Assembly: GCA_002428935.1 (NCBI GenBank)
Contig: DIYG01000158.1
Coordinates: forward strand, 1-30,432
DNA from: Halieaceae bacterium UBA6060
GTDB taxonomy: Bacteria > Pseudomonadota > Gammaproteobacteria > Pseudomonadales > Halieaceae
Length of the DNA: 30,432 nt
Direction of reading: 5' to 3'
Position numbers and translations under genes: made by a program. Under the pieces are notes generated by a model. The model was not told where the DNA came from. It searched no databases and was given only the letters and a program-made list of their open reading frames with translations. How positions within the stretch are numbered: the stretch's first letter is position 1; each line of letters starts with the position of its first letter. Shown piece after piece: positions 23,477 through 30,432 of this stretch.

Positions 23477-24271
23477 ATGGACTTACAGATCAAAGGCAAG
23501 AACGCAATTATGGCCGGTGGTAGCGCTGGCCTAGGTCGGGCCACGGCGGAACGCCTGGCCGAGGCGGGAGTTAATCTCTTTATCACGGCGCGCCGCGAAG
23601 AGCGCCTGCGCAAAGCCGCCGAAGAAATCTCCGCCAAGTACAACACTACCGTGACTCCCGTGGTCGCCGACTCGTCCACGGAAGACGGCCGTCAGGCTCT
23701 GTTCGACGCCTGCCCGAATCCCGACATTCTCTCCATCACCATAAAGCCGCCGGCACCGAACGGCAGTTTTCTTAAGGTGACCCCCGAAATGTGGCGCGAC
23801 TCCGTCGAAACCGCCCTCATTGGACCGGTGGAAATCATGCGTCACTACATTCCCGGCATGATTGACCGCGGTTGGGGTCGCATCGTCAACATCGCAACCT
23901 TCTCGGCGAAGAACCCCATGATCTGGCGACTCATGTCCGGTCCGGCACGATCCGCTCTGATCAACTACACGGCCAGCGTTTCCCGGGAAATCGCTCGCCA
24001 TGGAGTTACCATCAATAACCTACTACCGGGAATCTTCCGCACCGAAGGTATGGATGAATCGTTTGATGCCTATGTGGATGCCTTTGGCCTGGAGCGAGAT
24101 CGCGAGGTTGCCATGACGCACTTTCTGGAAAACAACAAAATTCCCGCCGGCTTCATGGGCGAATCCGAAGACCTCGCACCCATGGCCGCACTACTGTGCA
24201 GCCCCCTTTCGCGGTTTATTGTCGGCCAAAATATTGTTATCGACGGGGGTCAGCACAGCTCTATCTTCTAA
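23477..24271 (+). CDS. SDR family oxidoreductase with atypical catalytic residues
   Basis: This 264-residue protein is a short-chain dehydrogenase/reductase. The cofactor motif is GGSAGLG at 14-20 and the C-terminal block reads QNIVIDGGQ. The active-site region differs from classical SDRs: the usual YxxxK reads S154-GPA-R158, and the NNAG region is SITIKPPAPN. Ser143 remains. This matches the BKR-like SDR subgroup known to lack a perfect catalytic tetrad. Activity is therefore uncertain and may be non-classical. A GGAG ribosome binding site six bases before the ATG at 23477 fixes the start; the frame is open upstream to 23261 but overlaps the araC gene. It leads an operon with a GST and a P-loop protein. 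Confidence 0.9.
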   Translation: MDLQIKGKNAIMAGGSAGLGRATAERLAEAGVNLFITARREERLRKAAEEISAKYNTTVTPVVADSSTEDGRQALFDACPNPDILSITIKPPAPNGSFLKVTPEMWRDSVETALIGPVEIMRHYIPGMIDRGWGRIVNIATFSAKNPMIWRLMSGPARSALINYTASVSREIARHGVTINNLLPGIFRTEGMDESFDAYVDAFGLERDREVAMTHFLENNKIPAGFMGESEDLAPMAALLCSPLSRFIVGQNIVIDGGQHSSIF

Positions 24272-24291
24272 GCCCTTAGAGGTCCCAAGCC

Positions 24292-25374
24292 ATGGCGGCC
24301 ATCAAACTTCACGGTCTGCGAGTCTCCTACTACACGGGGAAAATGGAGGCCTATCTGCGGTACAAAGGTATTGAGCACGAGTTCGTTGTGCTCAATCGCG
24401 AACGCTTTCGCATGCTGCAGGAAAAAACCGGTGCCAGTCAGATGCCCGCCATCGAACTTCCCGATGGGCGATTTATGACCGATACCACGCCGATGATCGC
24501 CTGGTTTGAAGAGCAGTACCCCGACAACCCCGTATCGCCGGCAGACCCGGTGCTGCGCTTCGTTGATCAGCTCATAGAAGACTACGCCGAGGAGTGGTTG
24601 TGGCGCCCCGCCATGCACTATCGCTGGAGCTACAAAACCTCGCGCCTACATCTCGGTCGTAAAATCACCGAGGAAATGCTCACCGATGTACCCGGCCCCG
24701 GTTTCCTAAAACGCGCGATGATACGCCGCCGGCAGTGGAACGAGTTTGTGAAGAAGGATGGCGTAGACGCCAACACCTGGGACCACGTGGAGTCCATCTA
24801 TCTGGACAACCTTGATCGACTGGAACAAGTCTTCGCCCACCGTCCCTATCTGTGGGGTGAGCGGCCCACCCTCGCCGACTTCGGTTACTTCGCTTCCATG
24901 TTTCGCCACTTCGCCCAGGACCCCACGGCCTCAGACATCATGCGCCGGCGTGCACCGGGAGTCTTTGCCTGGCAGGCCCGACTGTGGAACGAGCGGGCGA
25001 AGCCCGACCGTACCTTGGTGGACACCTTGCCCGACGATTTAAAACCGATCCTTGCGGATATCGGCGGCGCTTATCTGCCTTACCTGAATGCCAATGCACG
25101 GGCCTGGCAGTTACGGCGAGACAATTTTGATCCGGTGGTTCAGGGCGTGTCCTACCGCAAAGTCCCCGTGTCCCAGTACCGGGTCTGGTGTTTGGAAGAA
25201 CTCCAAAGAAAGGCTCGACAGCTCTCCCAGGCAGACCAGGGCAAACTGAGTGCGCTGCTGAACGCCTGTGGTTGCTGGGGGCCACTGTTTGAACTTGAAG
25301 CGCCCGACTCTCGCTACGACGACTCCAACGTGCCCTTCCACGGGCGTAAGGTGCACTACGACAATGCGCGGTAA
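24292..25374 (+). CDS. GST-like protein with long C-terminal extension
   Basis: This 360-residue protein has an N-terminal thioredoxin/GST domain (LHGLRVSYYTGKMEAYLRYKG, SQMPAIELPDGRFMTDTTPMI) and a GST helical domain ending in LWGERPTLADFGYFASM. A further 120 residues or so follow that a normal GST lacks. They are rich in basic and aromatic residues and contain the CGCWG segment near 322. Catalysis with glutathione is possible, but the SYYTGK region has no clear Ser/Cys pattern. It begins 20 bases after the SDR stop with a GAGG ribosome binding site, and is followed after 11 bases by the P-loop gene. Confidence 0.85.
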   Translation: MAAIKLHGLRVSYYTGKMEAYLRYKGIEHEFVVLNRERFRMLQEKTGASQMPAIELPDGRFMTDTTPMIAWFEEQYPDNPVSPADPVLRFVDQLIEDYAEEWLWRPAMHYRWSYKTSRLHLGRKITEEMLTDVPGPGFLKRAMIRRRQWNEFVKKDGVDANTWDHVESIYLDNLDRLEQVFAHRPYLWGERPTLADFGYFASMFRHFAQDPTASDIMRRRAPGVFAWQARLWNERAKPDRTLVDTLPDDLKPILADIGGAYLPYLNANARAWQLRRDNFDPVVQGVSYRKVPVSQYRVWCLEELQRKARQLSQADQGKLSALLNACGCWGPLFELEAPDSRYDDSNVPFHGRKVHYDNAR

Positions 25375-25385
25375 AATCGCGCCGT

Positions 25386-25874
25386 ATGACTGATCGCATT
25401 CTCTTATTCGGCAACTCGGGCTCCGGCAAATCCACCCTGGCAAAGCACCTCTGTGCTGAGCACGCCCTGGCGCATTTGGATCTCGATACCCTGGCCTGGC
25501 AGGACACAACACCACCGGAGCGCCGACCCGTGGGCGAATCCGAAAAGGATATTCAAGGCTTTACCGCGAAGCACGACCGATGGGTAATCGAAGGGTGCTA
25601 CACGGATCTCTTGGAACTGGTCGCATCCCGGGCGGATGAGGCGATCTGGTTAAATTTGCCTGTGGAGGCCTGCGTTGAAAACGCTCGGGCTCGGCCCTGG
25701 GAGCCCCACAAATATCCTTCAAAGGAAGCCCAGGATGCCAACCTGGGCATGCTCATTGACTGGATCAGAGCCTACGAAAGGCGCGATGACACCTTTTCCA
25801 AAACAGCCCATCGCGCCTTATTTGAGGGTTTTACGGGGCGTCGCCGAGAAATACACGAAAATACCCGCCGTTAG
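25386..25874 (+). CDS. P-loop NTPase, adenylate/shikimate kinase-like
   Basis: This 162-residue protein has a Walker A motif GNSGSGKST at 9-17 and a HLDLDTLAW segment near 31-39, the pattern of small nucleoside-kinase-like proteins often annotated as topology modulation or AAA family. A WVIEGCYTDLL motif near 61-71 and LNLP near 84-87 are also typical. It probably phosphorylates a small molecule with ATP, but the substrate is unknown. It follows the GST gene by 11 bases and converges on the ABC permease gene with a nine-base gap. No clear ribosome binding site is visible. Confidence 0.85.
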   Translation: MTDRILLFGNSGSGKSTLAKHLCAEHALAHLDLDTLAWQDTTPPERRPVGESEKDIQGFTAKHDRWVIEGCYTDLLELVASRADEAIWLNLPVEACVENARARPWEPHKYPSKEAQDANLGMLIDWIRAYERRDDTFSKTAHRALFEGFTGRRREIHENTRR

Positions 25875-25883
25875 CTCTAAGCC

Positions 25884-27140
25884 TCACGATTCGGCGATGT
25901 CTTCAAATCGAGGCAGCCCATCGAGGGCCTCAAGGGTGTAAGGCTCATCATTGAACAGCTTGTGGTAGTAAAACTCCGTAAGCGCCTTGTGAAAGGCGTA
26001 CACCTGGCGATCGTAAGCCAGGGTCGCCTCAACACCCGTGCCCGCCAGGTCTTGCAGGATCAACTGCACGGCCACCGCTGGCGACAACCAGGCGATGCTC
26101 TTAACAAGATCATGGCGCTGGCGAATCGCCTCTCGATAGGCCTGAGACATGGACGCTACCGCCACATCGCCGTTGTGCTGGAACGCGTAATACCACTTCC
26201 ATTCAAAGGGAGCCGTCACCGCAGCCCGATCCGCGTACTCGGGATAGCTTTGCAGGAACTTTTCCATGGTCGTTTCTTTTGGCAAATCCCAGGCATCGTT
26301 CACGGCCTCGCGCTGAGCCATGGCGATCTGCGCACCGTCGACTCCAGGCACCCGTTGATCGATAAGCGGTTTGGCCAGCACGGGAACCAGCAGGGACGTC
26401 ACGAACCACAGGGCGATCAACAGGGCCGCGCTCGCCGTCGACGTCGGCATGAGCCGCTGCACGCCCAGGGCCAATACTCCCCAAAGAGCGACTACGGCGA
26501 TCACCACTCCCACTACCGCCACGGCAGCGAAAAGAGAAACCTGGGACGCCAACAGAAAGAGAACCAGCGGTAACAACACCGCCGACAGCACGGCGCCGAC
26601 ACGGACCAGGGCCCGCTGTCGCCATAAACGCGCACCGCGACCGGCGGTGACAACCAGTAAGGCCCAGCGACCCGCCTCCTTTTCTCCCGAGTAGATATCG
26701 TGCATCACAAGGATCACAAATAGCGGCACGAGATAAGCAAGGACGAAGGCAAAGTCGAGATACCCGGCTAAGGACAATTCCGGATTCATCGAGTCCGCCT
26801 CATAGACCTGTCCTTCCAGGGCCAAGGCACGGACTCGCAACATGTAAGGAGCGACATCGCGCTGGCCCACCGCTAAGGAGGCGAGGTCACTCGGCTCACT
26901 CCAGGTGAGATGAAAACCATAGTAGGCCGCACTGCCATAGTCGTTGATGCTGGCCATGACCGTTGCCACCGCCTGGGCATTGGACGTTCTTACGCTGCTG
27001 ATGGCCTCCCGCTGCCGCTCAATCTGTTGCTGACCCGTAAACAGACTTGCACAGACCAGAAGGGTGAGGAGAACCATGGCTATCGCCACCGTTCGATGGG
27101 ACAGCAACAGCTTCATTTCCCTAAGCATTGAATTTGCCAT
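25884..27140 (-). CDS. ABC transporter permease, DUF3526 type (second)
   Basis: This 418-residue membrane protein has an N-terminal helix (about 15-34), a large extracytoplasmic region, then about five helices between about 140 and 280 and a soluble C-terminal stretch. The MHDIYSGEKEAGRWALLVV motif is the NosY/ABC-2 type coupling segment after the second helix. These permeases pair with an ATPase for export or membrane-protein or lipid handling. The open frame extends to 27197, but the ATG at 27140 (MANSMLREMKLLL) starts two bases after the previous stop and lies just before the first helix. It is the last gene of a three-gene operon. Confidence 0.88.
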   Translation of the reverse strand: MANSMLREMKLLLSHRTVAIAMVLLTLLVCASLFTGQQQIERQREAISSVRTSNAQAVATVMASINDYGSAAYYGFHLTWSEPSDLASLAVGQRDVAPYMLRVRALALEGQVYEADSMNPELSLAGYLDFAFVLAYLVPLFVILVMHDIYSGEKEAGRWALLVVTAGRGARLWRQRALVRVGAVLSAVLLPLVLFLLASQVSLFAAVAVVGVVIAVVALWGVLALGVQRLMPTSTASAALLIALWFVTSLLVPVLAKPLIDQRVPGVDGAQIAMAQREAVNDAWDLPKETTMEKFLQSYPEYADRAAVTAPFEWKWYYAFQHNGDVAVASMSQAYREAIRQRHDLVKSIAWLSPAVAVQLILQDLAGTGVEATLAYDRQVYAFHKALTEFYYHKLFNDEPYTLEALDGLPRFEDIAES

Positions 27141-27142
27141 AG

Positions 27143-28573
27143 CTATACCAACCTTCGCACAGCGTGTTGGAACAGCATTACGGCCACGCCCAGCCAAACC
27201 ACCAAAATGGCCAGAGGCAACATGGCCCGGGAAAACCGCTCCATCTCCGAAGACGCCGTAAAGGCAAACTTTGGAAGCTCCGCCCAGTGTTCGGCACTGA
27301 TGCGAGTTCGGCGCTCCGCGTCCCGATCACCACTGCGGTTCGTATCGTCCGCATAGGTCAATTCATGGGCATGGAGGGTATTTAGGGCCTGAACAAAGGC
27401 AAAGCGATGGGCCTCCGCCTCGCGAAGAAATCGATGGTGATCCTCAAGGCCCGTGCCCGCCAGATTGGACGAGCCCTGACGCAGGGCAAGGACCGGTGAC
27501 AACACGGCAACGCCGCGAGTCAACGCCGATTGCACGGCCTCCCTGGTCATCCGCTCTTCTGCAAACTCATTCAGCACCTCGGCCTGGCGAGCTTCACCTT
27601 CCATGGCGACCAGGCCCCGGAAATTCACGGGAAGTTCTTCAACGGTGGCAACCCCATACTGGTCGAGAATCTCCTGCCGGAACCGGGCAAAATTCGGATC
27701 GGAGGCATTGTGGCTATCTCCCAAGGCCAGCAACGCTTCCTCCGTCGCCATGGCCGTTTCGGCCTGCGTGGGAGAGGGATAGACCACCAAAGCAGCCTCC
27801 GAGGCAAGCCGCGGCAGCAGAATGGCGATCAGCAGCCACAAGCTGAGCAAACTCATGAGGGCCTGTTTGTCGGAACTGGCTATGGCCGACACGCTGACCG
27901 TGACGACACACCAAAAAACGGCGTACAACACATAGGCCAGGGCCATAGTTACGGCCGTTAGGGCTTCACCCTGGATTCCGGCGTACACCAGGGCCGCCGC
28001 CAAAGGCAGGTAAGCGATAGCGACCGGCAGCAGCAGAGCTCGCAACTTGCCCAGAAGCAAGGTCTTTGCGGGCACAGACTGGGCGAGCAATTGCAACAGG
28101 GTTCCCGAGCGACGCTCACCACTCACGGTGGCGTAGCCAAATAGGATTACCACCAGAGGCAAGAGAATCTGCAAACAAAAGGCCGGCGAGAGCGTGCCAA
28201 AGCGGGTCAAGTCAGCGCTTTCACGCACTTCCGAGAAGGTCGCCGTGTTTTGTCGATGGCCTTCCAGAAAAATGGAAGTACCGGTGAAGGCGTCCACCCC
28301 CGGGTCTATCGCCGCCAGGGGCGGCAGACTGCGATACACGTAGTGACCGTAATGCACCATTCGATGGGGGTGCCGGTCCGGTTGCTCTTCAAAAGCGGCC
28401 TCTGCGGCCTGTTGATTGGCGCTGCGAAGGGCGGTTTCACTTTGCGCAAACCAAAGCGCGTTCAAGCTCGCCACGAGCATGACCAACGCCAATAACACCG
28501 CGAGCACCACAGCCAGGCGTGAGTGACGTAGATGAACCAGCTCTGCCCTTGCGATCAATTGGGTCGCCGTCAT
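27143..28573 (-). CDS. ABC transporter permease, DUF3526 type (first)
   Basis: This 476-residue permease has the same plan as its downstream neighbour: an N-terminal helix at about 18-42, a long extracytoplasmic domain, then about five helices from about 155 to 290 and a further C-terminal domain ending in a last helix near 450-472. The FGYATVSGERRSGTLLQLLAQS motif is the ABC-2 coupling segment. The extracytoplasmic region has HPHRMVHYGHYVYRSLPPLAAIDPG. I chose the ATG at 28573, one base after the ATPase stop; the frame upstream to 28630 overlaps the ATPase gene. It probably forms a heterodimer with the second permease. Confidence 0.88.
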   Translation of the reverse strand: MTATQLIARAELVHLRHSRLAVVLAVLLALVMLVASLNALWFAQSETALRSANQQAAEAAFEEQPDRHPHRMVHYGHYVYRSLPPLAAIDPGVDAFTGTSIFLEGHRQNTATFSEVRESADLTRFGTLSPAFCLQILLPLVVILFGYATVSGERRSGTLLQLLAQSVPAKTLLLGKLRALLLPVAIAYLPLAAALVYAGIQGEALTAVTMALAYVLYAVFWCVVTVSVSAIASSDKQALMSLLSLWLLIAILLPRLASEAALVVYPSPTQAETAMATEEALLALGDSHNASDPNFARFRQEILDQYGVATVEELPVNFRGLVAMEGEARQAEVLNEFAEERMTREAVQSALTRGVAVLSPVLALRQGSSNLAGTGLEDHHRFLREAEAHRFAFVQALNTLHAHELTYADDTNRSGDRDAERRTRISAEHWAELPKFAFTASSEMERFSRAMLPLAILVVWLGVAVMLFQHAVRRLV

Positions 28574-28574
28574 A

Positions 28575-29291
28575 TCAAGCCACCTCCGCAAGCATGTCTT
28601 GCAGGCGCGCCGCCGTCTGCAAAGGCTCATCGTCGTTTACCAGCGTCGCCGAAATCTGACCGTTTTTAAGCACGGCAATGCGAGTTCCCACTTCCACCGC
28701 GCCCAGAAGGTCGTGGGTGACCATGAGGATCGACGTTCCCTGCTCCCGCAACACAGCGATTAACTCGTTGAACTCCTTGATAGCACCGGGATCGAGTCCC
28801 GAGGTGGGTTCATCAAGGAGTAGCACAGAGGTCTTGCGCAGCAGGGCCAAAGCAATGGCTACCTTTTGTCGCATACCCTTGGAATAGGTCTTCAGAGGCC
28901 GGTGGCGCGCCGCTTCCGGTAGCTTGACCCGATCCAGGGCGTCATCGATCTCCGCGTGGTGGTCCTCCTGCTTCGCCAGGGAGAGGAAGTATCTGAGGTT
29001 GGCCCGCGCATCCAGGTGCTCGTAAAGCGATGCACTCTCCGGTACGTAGGCGATATGCTGGCGGGCCGCTTCCGGGGTAGCCAGTACGTCGTGGCTCAAC
29101 ACGCGCACGGATCCAGACTCGGGTCGCAGAAGCCCCAGGAAGGTGAGCAAGGTCGTCGACTTGCCCGCGCCGTTACCCCCGAGCAAGACCAATACTTCAC
29201 CTTCTTCCACCTGCAAGCTCAAATCGCGGAGCACGGGGTGATCCCCTCGCTGCACATTTACATCAACAGCTTCCAGCGCTGTGTTTGACAT
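28575..29291 (-). CDS. ABC transporter ATP-binding protein
   Basis: This 238-residue ATPase has Walker A GGNGAGKST at 38-46, signature YSKGMRQ at 136-142 (LSGGQ variant common in ABC-2 and NosF-like ATPases), Walker B LLLDEP at 157-162 and H-loop H193. The C-terminus continues with a short helix rich in acidic residues. It would power the two DUF3526 permeases encoded downstream. I chose the ATG at 29291 because it has an AGAGG sequence upstream and gives the normal ABC start. The gene leads the minus-strand operon. NosF-like similarity hints at a copper or cofactor role, but the cargo is unknown. Confidence 0.93.
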   Translation of the reverse strand: MSNTALEAVDVNVQRGDHPVLRDLSLQVEEGEVLVLLGGNGAGKSTTLLTFLGLLRPESGSVRVLSHDVLATPEAARQHIAYVPESASLYEHLDARANLRYFLSLAKQEDHHAEIDDALDRVKLPEAARHRPLKTYSKGMRQKVAIALALLRKTSVLLLDEPTSGLDPGAIKEFNELIAVLREQGTSILMVTHDLLGAVEVGTRIAVLKNGQISATLVNDDEPLQTAARLQDMLAEVA

Positions 29292-29340
29292 CTCTACATC
29301 CTCTTGGGTGCGCGTCTTGCCGCGCAAACAGCCGATTTTC

Positions 29341-29384
29341 GTAGGAGCGGTGGATACCCATCGCCGCGCTAAGCTGCGCCTACC
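29341..29384. repeat. REP-like imperfect palindrome
   Basis: The stretch begins GTAGGAGCGG and ends GCGCCTAC, giving outer arms that pair with one mismatch around a loop that itself contains TGG/CCA and GCGC/GCGC pairs. GTAGGAGCG is the common end of repetitive extragenic palindromes in pseudomonads and relatives. Only one copy is visible in this window, so classification is tentative. It lies between the ABC operon and the His-rich gene. Confidence 0.4.
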
Positions 29385-29437
29385 GTTTCTCTATCAAGGT
29401 TATTTGGAAATCGCTGGGGCGGCCCAGCGATCGGATC

Positions 29438-29746
29438 TCAGGGGGATGCTCGCGCGCTATAGGGTCTTGGCGTTTGCTGCTCGGCAAACCGAGGGACCCG
29501 CGACAGACCGTTGACTGAGAGGCAATCAAACCCTGCGAGGATCAGCGTTTTCGCGAGGGGGCTGTCTCCCGTATCGGCCTGGATACAGAGCATGCACTGC
29601 GCTTCGCCGTGACCGTCATGCCCACCGTGCTCGTCGTGGTCATGGTTTGCCTTGAGCACGGCCGTGAACAGGACCACCGCCATGAGCAAACACGCCGCAC
29701 AGCGAGGGGCCACCGACATATTTGCACGAGGGCGCATGAAGTTCAC
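29438..29746 (-). CDS. Small His-rich secreted protein, possible metal binding
   Basis: This 102-residue protein has a signal peptide (hydrophobic core at about residues 20-32, likely cut after VLKA) followed directly by a metal-ligand-rich segment of His, Asp and Glu (NHDHDEHGGHDGHGE, about 34-48) and a CMLC motif near 51-54. Such clusters are typical of small periplasmic zinc or copper proteins, and the plan loosely resembles DUF2946-like proteins. The C-terminal tail is Pro/Arg rich. The GTG at 29746 has GGAAA six bases upstream; in-frame ATGs at 29737 and 29719 are alternatives. Its neighbours are the ABC exporter and a spondin-domain gene. Confidence 0.7.
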   Translation of the reverse strand: MNFMRPRANMSVAPRCAACLLMAVVLFTAVLKANHDHDEHGGHDGHGEAQCMLCIQADTGDSPLAKTLILAGFDCLSVNGLSRVPRFAEQQTPRPYSARASP

Positions 29747-30048
29747 AGGATTTCCATCGGGGAAAACTCTTGATTGTCGTCGGTGAGGGAATGGCTTTTA
29801 TTGCTAGCCCCGTACCGCACAACCTCTGTGCAGTGATAACACGGGGACCCCAAGACATCAATTACTGGCACGGCAGCAATTAAGACAAAACCGATCTGTT
29901 TTTCCAAAACAATCAATTTTACTGATTTCCTGTCGATGGCTATCGTATCTCTCATGGTTGAGGCGTGGTGCTCACAAGCGGGCCGCGAACGGCAAAACAC
30001 CCAAGAGCCGTCATCAACCCCTGGTTTGAGAGAGAGGAGACCATCGCC
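29747..30048. other. AT-richer intergenic region between divergent small genes
   Basis: This 302-base stretch separates the His-rich gene (minus) from the 35-residue gene (plus). It is visibly richer in A and T than the surrounding genes, especially 29880-29945, and should hold divergent promoters. The only sizeable reading frame is a 70-codon minus-strand frame at 29743-29955, discussed as a finding. I see no RNA gene or clear terminator in it. Confidence 0.5.
29918..29946 (+). promoter_or_regulatory. Candidate sigma-70 promoter for the small-peptide/spondin genes
   Basis: TTTACT (29918-29923) and TATCGT (29941-29946) each match the consensus at four of six positions and are separated by 17 bases. 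They lie about 100 bases before the ATG of the 35-residue gene, in the AT-richest part of the region. The match is modest. Confidence 0.3.
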
Positions 30049-30156
30049 ATGAACGACAAGGAACAGACGCTCAATCTGGTGAGTTATCCCGCCTATTGGC
30101 TGGGCATGGCCGCGGCGTTTGCCGCCTGTCTGCGACTCATGCATCACATCGTTTGA
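30049..30156 (+). CDS. 35-residue single-helix membrane peptide
   Basis: A 35-residue reading frame starts at the ATG at 30049, preceded by a good GAGAGGAGA ribosome binding site about nine bases upstream. The peptide has a short polar start (MNDKEQTLNLVSYP), one hydrophobic segment at about residues 14-29 and a basic/His end (RLMHHIV). It is probably an inner-membrane micro-protein. It lies 109 bases upstream of the spondin-domain gene on the same strand and may be co-transcribed. I do not recognise a family; support is the ribosome binding site and the membrane-like composition. Confidence 0.5.
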   Translation: MNDKEQTLNLVSYPAYWLGMAAAFAACLRLMHHIV

Positions 30157-30265
30157 CGGGCCGTTGTTACGAAGAAGTAATCAAAGCGTGAGACTTTCGT
30201 GATAACTCGCCCCTAGGACCCGGCGCAGACTGCGTGCTCCATCCACCCCCCCTGGAGACACGTAT

Positions 30266-30432
30266 ATGAAGAAGACTCTCGCTCCGCTGGCCCTGCTGGC
30301 GGCCGCGGCTAACCCCGTTGGCGCCGTTGATTTCGACGTAGAGATCATCAACCTCACGCGCGGTAGCTGGTTTACCCCATTTCTGGTGGCGGCCCACGAC
30401 AACAGCACCCGGCTCTTCACCAGCGGTGAACC
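30266..30432 (+). CDS. Spondin-domain protein, 5' part only
   Basis: The frame begins at an ATG preceded by TGGAGA nine bases upstream and runs off the window after about 55 codons. Residues 1-20 form a signal peptide (MKKTLAPLALLAAAANPVGA, likely cut after GA). The mature start FDVEIINLTRGSWFTPFLVAAHDNSTRLFTSGE is the typical opening of bacterial Spondin_N domains, secreted proteins of unclear role, probably on or outside the cell surface. It is the reason to read the small genes upstream as a possible envelope or secretion locus. Confidence 0.85.
   Translation, partial: MKKTLAPLALLAAAANPVGAVDFDVEIINLTRGSWFTPFLVAAHDNSTRLFTSGE

Overview
This window of about 30 kb looks like ordinary chromosome from a GC-rich, probably marine gammaproteobacterium. 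The gene repertoire (DUF938 methyltransferase, YaaA, TakP-type TRAP transporter, GFA protein, several GST and SDR genes, MmyB-type regulator, spondin-domain protein) suggests a Halieaceae/OM60-like lineage. That placement is inference from gene content only. I see no rRNA, tRNA, CRISPR array, prophage or insertion sequence. Genes are densely packed in short operons.

Layout, left to right. (1) 40-2930, minus strand: a yaaA - flavin monooxygenase - DUF938 methyltransferase operon. (2) 3086-6406, plus strand: TRAP permeases dctQ and dctM, a YciA-type acyl-CoA thioesterase and a class A beta-lactamase resembling the CARB/PSE (RTG) group. (3) 6418-9734, minus strand: uvrD followed by the TRAP solute-binding protein gene, so the TRAP system is split across two strands. 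(4) 9845-12075, plus strand: a very acidic, membrane-anchored SPOR protein and a small secreted coiled-coil protein. (5) 12099-16504, minus strand: GFA protein, a small DUF6874-like protein, a Tat-targeted Acg-type nitroreductase with a PH-domain membrane protein, an alpha/beta hydrolase with a MarR regulator, and a DUF2834 membrane protein. Striking non-coding structures lie here: a 12-bp-stem hairpin, a (GGGCGAC)n tandem array and a palindromic MarR operator. (6) 16673-19613, plus strand: an XRE/MmyB regulator with a membrane protein, then a cluster made of an internally deleted DM13 protein, a four-helix membrane protein and a class 3 lipase. (7) 19752-25874, plus strand: GST, RsgA, a cysteine-free sirtuin, an AraC regulator, then an SDR - GST - P-loop NTPase operon. 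(8) 25884-29291, minus strand: an ABC exporter made of an ATPase and two DUF3526-type permeases. (9) 29438 to the end: a small His-rich secreted protein (minus), a 35-residue membrane peptide (plus) and the start of a spondin-domain gene (plus, runs off the window).

No single large undescribed system stands out. The best leads are the CARB-like chromosomal beta-lactamase, the zinc-site-less sirtuin, the DM13 protein with an apparent in-frame internal deletion, the acidic SPOR protein with its secreted partner, and the His-rich protein / micro-peptide / spondin locus next to the ABC exporter. Bases 1-39 carry no gene that I can support.
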